40,044 nucleotides of DNA from Bacteroidales bacterium (GCA_900771035.1 CAAGML010000049.1:1-40044); one strand, 5' to 3'; shown: positions 27,420-36,693, counted from the stretch's first letter. The notes: generated by a model from the letters alone, not told the origin. Numbers and translations: made by a program.

Positions 27420-27854
27420 CTAATGCGTACATACCTTATGGATGTTGTACGTAACCACACCCCAGACCATAAACTCATTCACGGCGGTAACATGTACTGG
27501 TTTGTATTGGTCGTTGTGAGGAATAAGCCAGGCACCATCACCGTTTTTGTCAATCTGATACTCCTTGAGCATAAATTCGCCGTCGATGGCGGCAATGACG
27601 AAATCGCCATTCTGAAGATAGAGGCTGCGGTCAACGACAAGTATGTCGCCATCGAAAATACCTGCATCAACCATAGACTCACCACTGACACGGGCGTAGA
27701 AAGTGGTCTCAGGATGTTGGTTCATCTCACGGACGATGTCAATACGTTCGCCAATATAGTCGGCAGCAGGCGAAGGAAAGCCGGCATGGACAGAATCGGC
27801 AAGGTCAAGTTCAAGGCTCTGGAGGTCAGAATCAGATATATCGGTGATTTTCAT
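27420..27854 (-). CDS. umuD: UmuD, self-cleaving subunit of DNA polymerase V
   Basis: A 144-residue S24-family (LexA-like) protein that cleaves itself on RecA filaments and then joins UmuC. The cleavage site is Ala24-Gly25 (DSVHAGFPSPAADYIGERI). The Ser-Lys dyad is Ser60 (VSGESMVDAGIFDGD) and Lys97 (DGEFMLKEY), at exactly the E. coli positions. There is no N-terminal DNA-binding domain, so it is UmuD and not LexA. It starts 3 bases past the trmB stop, at the end of the holB-ricT-gldH-trmB series, and is separated from umuC by repeats. Confidence 0.93.
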   Translation of the reverse strand: MKITDISDSDLQSLELDLADSVHAGFPSPAADYIGERIDIVREMNQHPETTFYARVSGESMVDAGIFDGDILVVDRSLYLQNGDFVIAAIDGEFMLKEYQIDKNGDGAWLIPHNDQYKPVHVTAVNEFMVWGVVTYNIHKVCTH

Positions 27855-27857
27855 AGG

Positions 27858-28616
27858 TTATTGTTCGACACTGCTACGTTTTTTGACAGTGTAGTCGTCT
27901 TTTTCGATTTCAATGTCTGGCTCAATGAGGGAAGAGGTGTGGTTGAGGCGAAAGCGAAGGAACTTTATTGTCTTGCCACGGTCAAGCCAGTTTTGCTCGT
28001 AGAAAGTGCGGATGTCGGTAAGGGATTTCTCGGCGTCTGGTAGAGGCGTCTGGTAGAGGTTGTCACACGCCATCTCAACCGTCAGCCCGCTTGCCTCAGC
28101 CATGAGTTTCGTGTATGTGTAAAGGAAGAGGCTGTCAGTCTTGAGATTTATTCTGCCGCCATCCTTCATAATCTGACGGTAGAGCTTGAGGAAAGTCGTG
28201 GAGGTGAGACGTTTGTTGACCTTCTTCATCTGAGGGTCGGCAAAGGTAATCCACAACTCATCAACCTCGTTTTCGGCAAAGAAATGGGGAATAGCACTGA
28301 TGCCCGTACGCAGGAAAGCACAATTAGGGAGTTTCAACCTGTCAGCCTCAGTAGCACCAGTCCACATTCGCGCACCCTTGATGTCAACACCGATGAAATT
28401 ACGGTCGGGAAAACGTTGGGAAAGTCCTACAGCATATTCGCCTTTGCCACAACCAAGTTCCAACACTATAGGGTTGTCGTTGTGGAAATACTGCTCACGC
28501 CATTTTCCCCTCATCGGAAAAGTGGCACCGTTATGAAGTATTTCATTATACGAAAGCTGGAACACACATTCCAGTTGTTCCATGTCGGCGAATTTCTTCA
28601 GTTTGTTTTTTCCCAT
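27858..28616 (-). CDS. trmB: tRNA (guanine-N7-)-methyltransferase
   Basis: A SAM-dependent enzyme that makes m7G46 in tRNA variable loops. The 252-residue protein has the SAM-binding VLELGCGKGEYAVGLSQRFP and NFIGVDIKGARMW, and the family FADPQMKKVNKRLTS in place of the FPDPWPKKRH of proteobacteria. The ATG overlaps the gldH stop by one base (TAATG), indicating coupled translation. umuD follows after three bases. Confidence 0.95.
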   Translation of the reverse strand: MGKNKLKKFADMEQLECVFQLSYNEILHNGATFPMRGKWREQYFHNDNPIVLELGCGKGEYAVGLSQRFPDRNFIGVDIKGARMWTGATEADRLKLPNCAFLRTGISAIPHFFAENEVDELWITFADPQMKKVNKRLTSTTFLKLYRQIMKDGGRINLKTDSLFLYTYTKLMAEASGLTVEMACDNLYQTPLPDAEKSLTDIRTFYEQNWLDRGKTIKFLRFRLNHTSSLIEPDIEIEKDDYTVKKRSSVEQ

Positions 28617-29077
28617 TATTCGCAGAGTTTGATTTGCACGCCGATGTCAGTGATGCCCTGCAATGAGTCTGTTCTCATGCCATGGCGGATGTTGATGAGA
28701 TATTTTCCCGTCTGGTCAAAGCGTATGCTGTCACGGTATTCGTATGTGGCAGAGTAGATTGAGCCTATTCCAGAACCGACCCATTTCCCGAAATCGTCAG
28801 CGAGGAACAGTTGGACGGTATCCTCGGTGAAAGTCATGTCAGGTTTGACGAACTCAACGAAAAACCAAAGGTTCTGATAGTCATAATCGCCCGTATTGCG
28901 CACGAGGAACGACATATTGCAGAACGAGGTAGTGTCCTGAATCTCGAACTCAAATCTTTTGACAGAGTCAATGCACCATCCGTAACGGTCAATGTCCTGC
29001 GTCTCCTCATAGACAATATCCCTGCCGCATGAGGCGAAAAGGGTCAGAAGCAATATAGGCAAAATGGCACGTCTCAT
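28616..29077 (-). CDS. gldH: Gliding-motility lipoprotein GldH
   Basis: A 153-residue lipoprotein of the Gld family found across Bacteroidota. Signal MRRAILPILLLTLFASCGRD has the lipobox LFASC with lipidated Cys17. The Tyr/Trp-rich mature part (DYQNLWFFVEFVKPDMTF, SGIGSIYSATYEYRDS) fits GldH. In Flavobacterium gldH is needed for gliding; it also persists in non-gliding gut species. It overlaps the upstream ricT-like gene by 4 bases (ATGA) and trmB by 1. Confidence 0.88.
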   Translation of the reverse strand: MRRAILPILLLTLFASCGRDIVYEETQDIDRYGWCIDSVKRFEFEIQDTTSFCNMSFLVRNTGDYDYQNLWFFVEFVKPDMTFTEDTVQLFLADDFGKWVGSGIGSIYSATYEYRDSIRFDQTGKYLINIRHGMRTDSLQGITDIGVQIKLCE

Positions 29078-30225
29078 TGTTTTTTCTCCTTATTCTGAGG
29101 ATTATTCTGGCGTTTCTGCGAGTTTTGACGGCGGTTGTTTTTGCGACGGTTGGAGTTTTTATCCTTGTCGAAACGCGTGAGGCTGTCCTGTCCCACAACA
29201 TTCTGATATTCGATAGGTTTCTCCATAGTCTCGCCTACGGCAAGCGTGGCAGGTTTCTCGCCGTTACGGTTCATGGCGATAATCTCAATTGCCCTTTCAA
29301 CGCTGATGGTCTGAAGGTTTGCCATCATCGAAGGACTTGACGAGTAGGTAAGCTGACGTTTGAAAGTGTCGGATTTGCAGAGGAACCAAGTGCCGTCTAT
29401 TGTCTCAAGATGGATGTCCTTGCGTGGGAAATCTTTCTGCGCATCCTGATACATAGCCATCTCAAAATTGACACAGCATTTAATTTTGGCGCACTGTCCA
29501 GCAAGTTTCAGAGGGTTTGTGCTGAGGTCCTGACAACGTGCCGCATTGGTAGAGACACTGGAGAAATTACTCATCCAAGTCGTACAACAGAGTTCCCTGC
29601 CGCAGGGACCAATACCGCCAATGCGTCCAGCCTCCTGACGAGCACCAATCTGCTTCATCTCAATGCGCACACGGAACTCCTCGGCAAAGACTTTGATGAG
29701 CTGACGGAAATCGACACGCTCGTCAGCGATATAGTAGAAAATGGCTTTTGTGCCATCTCCCTGAAACTCGACATCGCCGATTTTCATGGCAAGGTTCATG
29801 TCTTTGGCAATCTGGCGCGCACGAATCATGGTAGCCTGCTCACGTGCCTTAGCCTCATTGTATTTCTCCATATCGACAGCCTTCACCTTGCGATACACGC
29901 GTCGAATCTCGTAACGTTCGAGATTGATTTTGTTTTTCTTGATCTGTTCGAGCACCAGTCTGCCCATAAGAGTGACGATGCCTATGTCATGACCGGGGTT
30001 AGACTCGACCACCACTATATCGCCTTTCTCGATGGGAATGTGGGTGCTGTTGACGAAAATTCCCTTTCTCGTATTTTTGAACTGAACCTCCACCAAATCA
30101 GTCTCGCACTGCGACTCAGGAATGTCAGCCAGCCAGTTGACCACAGGCAACTGCTGACGTGTATTGCCGGAGAAACCTTTCTCGCCGGGATTTGATGCAT
30201 GGTCGTTTAATGTGAACTCATCCAT
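29074..30225 (-). CDS. ricT: PSP1-domain protein, RicT/YaaT family
   Basis: A 383-residue member of the PSP1 family. In B. subtilis, RicT (YaaT) works in the RicAFT complex that adjusts RNase Y-dependent RNA maturation and carries iron-sulfur clusters. Conserved here are VEVQFKNTRKGIFVN, EFRVRIEMKQIGARQEAGRI and the Cys-rich GPCGRELCC and GQCAKIKCC, candidate cluster ligands. The C-terminal 30 or so residues are Asn/Arg/Lys/Gln-rich and probably disordered. The order holB, this gene, gldH is typical of Bacteroidota. Gene symbol by family only. Confidence 0.85.
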   Translation of the reverse strand: MDEFTLNDHASNPGEKGFSGNTRQQLPVVNWLADIPESQCETDLVEVQFKNTRKGIFVNSTHIPIEKGDIVVVESNPGHDIGIVTLMGRLVLEQIKKNKINLERYEIRRVYRKVKAVDMEKYNEAKAREQATMIRARQIAKDMNLAMKIGDVEFQGDGTKAIFYYIADERVDFRQLIKVFAEEFRVRIEMKQIGARQEAGRIGGIGPCGRELCCTTWMSNFSSVSTNAARCQDLSTNPLKLAGQCAKIKCCVNFEMAMYQDAQKDFPRKDIHLETIDGTWFLCKSDTFKRQLTYSSSPSMMANLQTISVERAIEIIAMNRNGEKPATLAVGETMEKPIEYQNVVGQDSLTRFDKDKNSNRRKNNRRQNSQKRQNNPQNKEKKQ

Positions 30226-30230
30226 TTCTG

Positions 30231-31358
30231 TTATGATTGTTTCTTGTGTAGGTAAATATACAATTTTATTATTGAGTGAAAGAATATGATTTCGCTGTTG
30301 ACGTTCTGGGCAATCTGACGCTCTGCCAAAGCGAACAACTCATAGATGTCAAGGACATTCCTTTCGCCAATAAACTGCGAGAACTTTGAGGCAAACTGGT
30401 TCTCAGCACTGTTCATGTACGAGATGTTTGCCATGCCGATATGACAGATGAAATTCTCGCGAAGGAGACGCTGTGCGTTGACAAGAAATTCAAGCTGTAC
30501 GTTACGGCTCAGCTTGGCGACACGCGAGCTGAACTCCCGTGTCTTGACCATATCAAACTGCCATGCGATGCGCATCATCTCGACGAAAAGGTCAAAGCAG
30601 AGTTTGGCGTTCTCAGTCTGACTGACGACCTGAAGGAGCTGGCTCCAACTGCCGTTGGCGGCCTTGACCATATAACGTAGCTGGTCGCTCTGCACTTCGT
30701 AACGGCTTTGTATAGCCTCAGCCATTTCCTCTTGGGTAATAACCGGGACTTCGACCCTGAGACAGCGGCTGCGTATGGTCTGGAGCATCTTCTCAGGCTC
30801 ATCGCTGACCATGAGAAAGACGGTGTCAAGAGGGGGTTCCTCAAGCACCTTGAGAATCTTGTTGGCACAGGACTCGTTCATAAGCTCAGCCATCCAGATG
30901 ACGAAGACTTTCATCTTACTCTGGAAAGGGTGGGCATAGACATTTTCGATGATGTCGTCACTTTCCTGCGCATAAATCTGTCCACGCTTGTTCTCGCCAA
31001 AAGTAGCCATCCACTCCTCGAATGTGAGATAAGGGTTACGAAGCACCTCAGAACGGAATTCCTTGGTGAAATAACGGCTGGTGGTAACGCTTTCCGACAA
31101 TTTGATGACAGGGAAAACGAGGTGAAGGTCCGGGTGTTCAAGACGGTCAGCCAAGAGACAATTCTGACACTTTCCGCAAGAGTCAGGACCATCTGCCTCG
31201 CCGCAAAGAATGCGTTTGCCAAGAGCAAGAACGAGGGCAAGTTTGCCCACACCTTTTGCACCAGTGAACAGCATTGCATGAGGCACACGACGCTCGACAA
31301 TCATACGCCCCAACATTTTTTTTATGCTATCCTGACCTATTATCTCGCTGAAATTCAT
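30231..31358 (-). CDS. holB: DNA polymerase III subunit delta' (clamp loader)
   Basis: A 375-residue AAA+ clamp-loader subunit. The P-loop TGAKGVGKLALVLALGKRI has Leu where Ser/Thr follows Lys, the degenerate form expected of delta', which does not hydrolyse ATP. The zinc module CGEADGPDSCGKCQNC is intact, as is the SRC arginine-finger motif (TIRSRCLRVEVP). It heads the block read toward umuD, divergent from the exporter operon. Confidence 0.93.
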   Translation of the reverse strand: MNFSEIIGQDSIKKMLGRMIVERRVPHAMLFTGAKGVGKLALVLALGKRILCGEADGPDSCGKCQNCLLADRLEHPDLHLVFPVIKLSESVTTSRYFTKEFRSEVLRNPYLTFEEWMATFGENKRGQIYAQESDDIIENVYAHPFQSKMKVFVIWMAELMNESCANKILKVLEEPPLDTVFLMVSDEPEKMLQTIRSRCLRVEVPVITQEEMAEAIQSRYEVQSDQLRYMVKAANGSWSQLLQVVSQTENAKLCFDLFVEMMRIAWQFDMVKTREFSSRVAKLSRNVQLEFLVNAQRLLRENFICHIGMANISYMNSAENQFASKFSQFIGERNVLDIYELFALAERQIAQNVNSEIIFFHSIIKLYIYLHKKQS

Positions 31359-31386
31359 AGCTTTTTCAACCTCGTTTTTCGAGTGA

Positions 31387-31394
31387 CAAAGTTA
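31387..31394 (-). promoter_or_regulatory. Probable promoter -7 box of the holB block
   Basis: TAACTTTG on the minus strand lies 29 bases upstream of the holB start. No TTG is found at the ideal 20-base spacing; a TTTG at 31411-31414 is 16 bases away, which is short. The upstream bases overlap the divergent plus-strand promoter. Confidence 0.45.
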
Positions 31395-31418
31395 CGAAAA
31401 TTTTTTCATTCAAAAGGC

Positions 31419-31449
31419 TTGCATATTAAAAAAAAAATCCATAACTTTG
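31419..31449 (+). promoter_or_regulatory. Promoter of the AsmA/exporter operon
   Basis: TTG (31419-31421), 20 bases, TAACTTTG (31442-31449): a perfect fit to the Bacteroidota consensus. Predicted start near 31456, leaving an untranslated leader of about 85 bases before the ATG at 31542. No other such promoter was seen down to 39866. Confidence 0.7.
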
Positions 31450-31541
31450 CTCTCAAATTGGTGTGGTGTGTGCTATACGCACAAGTCACACTGAATATCA
31501 ACAAATTACGCTTAGAGAATAATAGAAAACAGCCAAGAAAT

Positions 31542-31889
31542 ATGAGAATTTTAACCACATTACTCGTTGTTCTGCTCGCCACGGCACAGCTGATGGCAGA
31601 ACCGTCGGTGGAGAATTGTGCGACAGACTCCGCCACGAACAGCCAGCAGAACAACACCACACTACTCCACCAACAGAACCCGACAACACTAAATGTCTAT
31701 ATCGTGGATAACGAGATTCACGTGATAGACATGCCGGACGGTGTGACACTCAGCATCTACTCAATCACCGGTGCACGCGTCGGTTCATACACAGTACGCG
31801 ACGGCAAAGTGGTACTCAACAACAGCCTTGCCAAAGGCATATACATAATCCGCGTGAACAACCGCGCGACTAAGATTACCATACGATGA
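31542..31889 (+). CDS. Small exported protein consisting mainly of a T9SS C-terminal domain
   Basis: 115 residues. Signal peptide MRILTTLLVVLLATAQLMA; a Gln/Asn/Thr-rich linker (about 30-48); then a domain resembling the type IX secretion sorting signal: VTLSIYSITGARVGSYTV, GKVVLNNSLAKGIYIIRVNN, ending KITIR. There is almost no cargo between signal and sorting domain. The longer open frame upstream runs antisense to holB and is ignored; this start follows an A-rich AAGAAAT and a good promoter. It overlaps the next gene by 4 bases (ATGA). Domain assignment is by pattern only. Confidence 0.7.
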   Translation: MRILTTLLVVLLATAQLMAEPSVENCATDSATNSQQNNTTLLHQQNPTTLNVYIVDNEIHVIDMPDGVTLSIYSITGARVGSYTVRDGKVVLNNSLAKGIYIIRVNNRATKITIR

Positions 31890-32242
31890 GAAAGATATGT
31901 TTTTTTGCCACGCTTCTTGTCATAGTGGCGCTTTCGTCATGTAAGAAAGATGAGGATTTCGATGAATCATTGATACCAGGCAAATGGCAGACAGGAACAG
32001 AGTTCTGGGTGTATGAGGTGAACGGTCTTGGTCACACATGGGATCCCGCTGAGGACATTACCGAGGATGAGGCACAGTCGTTCTCGTGGGAAGTGTCGGG
32101 GGCACAGCTCACTATAACACACATGGGAGAGATGGGCGAGACGATACCAAAGACATACACCATCAAGACCCTGACAAACACCACCTTCGCAATGAAGGAC
32201 GAAATAAGTGGCAAGGTGACCACATATACAAGAGTTGAATAA
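31886..32242 (+). CDS. Small lipoprotein, lipocalin-like
   Basis: 118 residues. Signal MRKICFFATLLVIVALSSCK with lipobox ALSSC (Cys19), followed by acidic residues KKDEDFDE, a pattern used in Bacteroidota. The mature part has the GKWQTGTEFWVYE opening and the strand series TYTIKTLTNTTFAMKDE, reminiscent of the lipocalin-like fold in many small Bacteroidales lipoproteins. Ligand and role unknown. Coupled to the upstream gene by an ATGA overlap and followed by the AsmA-like gene after 12 bases. Confidence 0.7.
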   Translation: MRKICFFATLLVIVALSSCKKDEDFDESLIPGKWQTGTEFWVYEVNGLGHTWDPAEDITEDEAQSFSWEVSGAQLTITHMGEMGETIPKTYTIKTLTNTTFAMKDEISGKVTTYTRVE

Positions 32243-32254
32243 GACACGTAAATT

Positions 32255-35200
32255 ATGAAAAAGCCCATAAAAATAGCCGGGATTACAATTGCGTCAATCC
32301 TGGCGTTTTTGTTGATAGCCATCGTGGTTATCTGCAACATCGTTTTCTCACCTTCGACACTGACACCGATAATCAGAAAGCATGCCGACATTTTCGTCAA
32401 ATGCCAATACTCGATAGACGAGGCGGATCTGACGTTCTTCTCGTCATTTCCTGATTTCGCTGTTCACATCAAGAACGTGACGCTAATCAATCCATTTCCC
32501 GGAGCACAAAGCGACACGCTGCTGCATGTGTCCGACCTTTCGGCATCAATCCAGATTATGGAGCTCCTGAACAATGGCGCAATAGTGGTAAACCACGTCA
32601 ATCTCACAAACGGCTATGCCAACATCTACCGTGAGAACGACTCGACGAACAACTATTCCGTGTTCGACCTGCCAGAGTCGGAAGAGGAAGAGTCGCCATC
32701 GTCAATATACTACTACGGACTCAACAAAATAGCCATCGAAGACCTGAACGCCACATTCGTTGACCGCCAGATGAACATTGACGCACGGCTCAAGGGATTA
32801 GAGGCAAAGCTATGGGGAGAGTTCTTCATTGATGAGGAATCAACGAGGGGAGAGGCAAAACTGGCAGCTGAGAGAATAGCAGTAGAATACGGAGACTCGA
32901 CACACATCAGCGCACGCACCGACAACATGACACTTGAGGCGGAATGGATGATGGAGGTGAAACACGTTGACGGCGAAGTACATCTGGATATGCCGAACAT
33001 GCTTTTTGCTCTGAACAAAGACACTCTGGTACGCAACCACGGCATAAGGATAGACCTGCCGGCTGACTTCAATTTCCAGTACTGGTATGCCAACCTGCAT
33101 GAGGGGGCTTCGGTAAGAGTTGACGACAATAAGATTGATTTGCAGGGCAAGGTGGATTTCTGCCCTGACAAGGACATATACATGAGCGTGACGTACGAGA
33201 CAAACGAGTGGGACATAGAAAAAACCATTGCGCTAATACCTGACACTTACCGCCATCTGGTGGACGACTATGATGTCAACGGACGTTTCAACCTGAAAGG
33301 CAAGGTGAACGGCACACTGGGTGAGGAGAGTTTCCCTCTTGTCTCATGCGATTTGACGCTAAAGGATTGCAACGCAAAAGTTCCCCAAGTGCCATACGCA
33401 CTGAGCGACATCAATGCAGACATCAACGCAGACGTAAACCTGAACAACGGATACCCGTCAGATGTCATAATAAAGTCTCTGTCGGCAAAAGCAGACGACA
33501 TCACAGTGAATGCCGACGGCACTGTCAAAGACCTATTGGGTGCTTTGAAATGCAACGTTCACGTGAAGAGTCACCTGCCACTTTTATCGCTTGAGAAAGT
33601 CATGCCTAAAGAGCTTAAGCTGGACATAAAAGGAGAGACAGACGTTGATTTGAAGACACAATTCGCACTTGCCGACATCACAAATCTAAGGCTTGACAAA
33701 ATAAGGGCAAACGGCACAATAAAATACAGCGACCTCAGCGTAGATTACAACGACAGCATACACATTGCCGATAGAAAAGGCACATTGGACATAAATATGC
33801 CAAGTCCTCACACCAACAAACATTTCAAAGAATTTGGGCAGGTGTCGATAGACGGTACGGATATGAAAGTCAACATGACAGGCACGATAGATGCAGACGC
33901 CGGCACACCGAAAATCAAAGTCGGTTTCGGCGACATACTGAACGACAAAAAGTTCATCGAGGCAGTGTGTGATATGAAATTCTCACGGCTGAAAGGCACA
34001 ATGGACACAATATCGTTCGACATCACATCGCCTGACATAACCGCCACGCTCTTCCCATTGAAAGGCAAACAGAAGCAACCCGGCATCACGGCAAATTTCA
34101 GCAGCAAACACCTCAGCGCACGCCTTGGCAACACAATGGTGGCAAACACATCGTCTCTCAGTCTCAACGGGTTCACCACTTACGACGACCTACAGACCAA
34201 CATATTGCTTAAACTCAATCCTACGCTCAACGTCAACCTGAAGGATGGCTATGTGAAGATGGCTGGAATGGAGATGCCAGTAAGCATTCCTTCAATCAAA
34301 TTCAACTTCACGCCTGACCGTATGGATATTGACAACTCACGCATAATCCTGGGCAACTCAGACTTCAACCTTAGCGGAGAAATCACCAATATGCGCGGTT
34401 ACGTGGAAAGGGATGAGTTGCTGAAAGGCAAACTGAAGTTCAAATCAGACAAGACAGATGTTGACCAGCTTATGAATCTGGTGAACGGCTTTGGCAACGA
34501 TGAAGAGGCCACGCAGACAACAGCCAGTGACGGCGAGGGTGACCCATTCATAGTTCCAAAAGGTGTTGACATTGAGGTAAACACCAACATATCACATGCG
34601 ACATTCAACACAAAAGACATACGCAACATCAAGGGAATACTGACCGTCAAAGATGGTGTCCTGCTTGCACAACAGATGGGTTTAACCTCAGATGCAGCAG
34701 AGATGCAACTGACAGCCATCTATCGTTCGCAAAGACGCAACCACCTGTTCCTCGGCATGGATTTCCACCTCTTGAAGATTAACATTCATGAGCTGATTGA
34801 GTTGATACCTGCGGTTGACACAATCGTGCCAATGCTCAAATCGTTCGAGGGTAAGGCAGAGTTCCACTTTGCCGGCGAAACGTACCTCAATGCCAAATAC
34901 GAGCCAAAGATGTCAACGATACGCGGAGCCGCCGCACTTGAGGGCAAAGACCTTGTGGTGTTGGACAACGAAACATTCTCGACCATAGCCAAATACATGC
35001 AGTTCCAGAAAAAGACACGCAACGTGATTGACTCGCTCTCAGTCGAAGCAACTATATTCCGTAACGAGATTGATGTCTATCCGTTCCTTGTGTCCATCGA
35101 CCGTTGGCAAGCAGTTCTGGCAGGGCGTCACAATCTGGATATGAGTTTCAACTATCACATCTCGCTGACAGACTGTCCACTGCCGGCACGACTGGGACTT

Positions 35201-35368
35201 GACATCAACGGAACATTCGACAATCCAAAGTTCAAGCTTGTGCCATGCAAATACAAAGCATTATACAAACCTGAGAAACAGGGTGAGACCGAGAAAAACA
35301 CCCTCCGCCTGAAGAAGATGATTTCGGATGCACTGAAAGCAAACGTAATCGATACAGACGAGGAATAG
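32255..35368 (+). CDS. AsmA-like envelope protein
   Basis: A 1037-residue protein with one N-terminal membrane span (about 5-30, ITIASILAFLLIAIVVIC) and a long periplasmic region of repeated beta-strands. The AsmA-type start is HADIFVKCQYSIDEADLTFF, with FPDFAVHIKNVTLINP. The C-terminal part (FEGKAEFHFAGETYL, FSTIAKYMQF, RWQAVLAGRHNLDMSFNYHI) fits the AsmA-like C-terminal domain. Proteins of this superfamily (AsmA, TamB, YhdP) are thought to form grooves that move lipids between membranes; for this one that is inference. It precedes a tripartite exporter in the same operon. Confidence 0.85.
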   Translation: MKKPIKIAGITIASILAFLLIAIVVICNIVFSPSTLTPIIRKHADIFVKCQYSIDEADLTFFSSFPDFAVHIKNVTLINPFPGAQSDTLLHVSDLSASIQIMELLNNGAIVVNHVNLTNGYANIYRENDSTNNYSVFDLPESEEEESPSSIYYYGLNKIAIEDLNATFVDRQMNIDARLKGLEAKLWGEFFIDEESTRGEAKLAAERIAVEYGDSTHISARTDNMTLEAEWMMEVKHVDGEVHLDMPNMLFALNKDTLVRNHGIRIDLPADFNFQYWYANLHEGASVRVDDNKIDLQGKVDFCPDKDIYMSVTYETNEWDIEKTIALIPDTYRHLVDDYDVNGRFNLKGKVNGTLGEESFPLVSCDLTLKDCNAKVPQVPYALSDINADINADVNLNNGYPSDVIIKSLSAKADDITVNADGTVKDLLGALKCNVHVKSHLPLLSLEKVMPKELKLDIKGETDVDLKTQFALADITNLRLDKIRANGTIKYSDLSVDYNDSIHIADRKGTLDINMPSPHTNKHFKEFGQVSIDGTDMKVNMTGTIDADAGTPKIKVGFGDILNDKKFIEAVCDMKFSRLKGTMDTISFDITSPDITATLFPLKGKQKQPGITANFSSKHLSARLGNTMVANTSSLSLNGFTTYDDLQTNILLKLNPTLNVNLKDGYVKMAGMEMPVSIPSIKFNFTPDRMDIDNSRIILGNSDFNLSGEITNMRGYVERDELLKGKLKFKSDKTDVDQLMNLVNGFGNDEEATQTTASDGEGDPFIVPKGVDIEVNTNISHATFNTKDIRNIKGILTVKDGVLLAQQMGLTSDAAEMQLTAIYRSQRRNHLFLGMDFHLLKINIHELIELIPAVDTIVPMLKSFEGKAEFHFAGETYLNAKYEPKMSTIRGAAALEGKDLVVLDNETFSTIAKYMQFQKKTRNVIDSLSVEATIFRNEIDVYPFLVSIDRWQAVLAGRHNLDMSFNYHISLTDCPLPARLGLDINGTFDNPKFKLVPCKYKALYKPEKQGETEKNTLRLKKMISDALKANVIDTDEE

Positions 35369-35415
35369 TGTTGGGAAAAAACGTATTGTTGCAAACAAAC
35401 AAAGCATAACAAATA

Positions 35416-36693
35416 ATGTCAAAAGCCAGAATAATACTTTTACTGTTGCTGACTGCCACTTACGCATACGCACAACAGCAGGACACTGTCCGTTTCACAT
35501 TGGCACAATGTATCGAATATGCCTTTGCCAACAGTTACGAGCGGCAGTCTATGCTGTTGGATGTCAATCAGCAGGAAGAGTCGTTGCGGGGAGTAAAACT
35601 TCAGCAGGCTCCTTCGGTGTCAGCCTCGCTCGGCGAAAGCCTCAGCCACTCAGGCGATGAAGATGTCTCATATTCAGGCAACGCCAATATAGGCATAAAC
35701 ATTGACCTTATGAATTTCTCGCTCTACCGCAACATAGAGTCGCAGAAGCTCTATCTGGAACGTGTCAAATTCCAGAACGAGCAATACGACCAGAATCTGG
35801 TAATCTCCATTCTGCGGAACTATGTGACGGTCATCGGCAATATGGAACTCATTAATTATCAAGAACAGATTGTCGAGGCTTCGCGCCAACAGATGCTTCA
35901 AGGCGAGGTGAAATACAAGGCAGGGGCAATCCTGGAAAGTGACTACCTGCTGCTTCAGGCTCAATATGCGAGCAACGTGACATCTCTGGTTGACTCAAAA
36001 AGCACCCTAAGCAACTCACTTTTAGAATTGAAAGTGCTTATGTCCATGGACCCTACCCAACCTTTAACGCTCATCGCCCCTACAGACGAATTTATAGATG
36101 CCTTCAAGGTGACACCTACGTTGGAATATGCGTTGGAGCAGTCAAAGAAAAACATGCCAGGGATGAAACTCACAGAGAGTTCAATAGACATCGCACGTCA
36201 GGATTTACGCATAGCCAAAACCGGATACATTCCGACCATAGGCGCAAATGCCTCAATAGGCACAAACCACAGAGGCTACGACGACTTCGGGACACAATTG
36301 GGCGACAATTTCTCGCAGAGCGTGGGAATATCAGTCTCAATTCCCATTTACGACCGTTCGCAGACACAGACAAGAGTGCGCAAGGCACGGCTGTCGGTTG
36401 AGCAGGCAGAACTGGACAGGCTTCAGACAGAGAAAGACATCATAAACACCGTGGCGCAGAACTACACCGACATTCAGTCTGCCATCTCGAAATACGACGC
36501 AACCGCCATGAAATACGACGCATGGCAAAAAACCTTACAGGTATATAAGACTAAATTCCAGGTCGGTGCTATCACGGCGGTGGATTATCTGCAACAGGAA
36601 AACAATTTCCTCTCTGCGCTTTACGACTATATTCAGGCAAAATACAACTTCATGCTTCAGCGTCAGTTGCTGAACATCTATATGGGAGAATAA
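35416..36693 (+). CDS. TolC-family outer-membrane efflux protein
   Basis: 425 residues with a signal peptide (MSKARIILLLLLTATYAYA). It has the two-repeat TolC architecture: FTLAQCIEYAFANSYERQSM at the start, long coiled-coil helices, and the second-repeat segments GYIPTIGANASIG and VGAITAVDYLQQENNFLSAL. It should form the outer-membrane duct of the exporter encoded by the next three genes. There is a 47-base gap after the AsmA-like gene and 3 bases before the fusion-protein gene. Confidence 0.92.
   Translation: MSKARIILLLLLTATYAYAQQQDTVRFTLAQCIEYAFANSYERQSMLLDVNQQEESLRGVKLQQAPSVSASLGESLSHSGDEDVSYSGNANIGINIDLMNFSLYRNIESQKLYLERVKFQNEQYDQNLVISILRNYVTVIGNMELINYQEQIVEASRQQMLQGEVKYKAGAILESDYLLLQAQYASNVTSLVDSKSTLSNSLLELKVLMSMDPTQPLTLIAPTDEFIDAFKVTPTLEYALEQSKKNMPGMKLTESSIDIARQDLRIAKTGYIPTIGANASIGTNHRGYDDFGTQLGDNFSQSVGISVSIPIYDRSQTQTRVRKARLSVEQAELDRLQTEKDIINTVAQNYTDIQSAISKYDATAMKYDAWQKTLQVYKTKFQVGAITAVDYLQQENNFLSALYDYIQAKYNFMLQRQLLNIYMGE

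Noticed and set aside
25602..27854. Broken or frameshifted umuDC
   Set aside because: Both reading frames are full length with all catalytic and cleavage residues; only the spacing is odd.
29410..30195. A 261-residue plus-strand open frame
   Set aside because: Antisense to the well-supported ricT-like gene; a by-product of codon bias.
30708..31541. Long N-terminal part of the frame that ends at 31889
   Set aside because: It runs antisense to holB. The signal peptide, promoter and A-rich start region put the true start at 31542.
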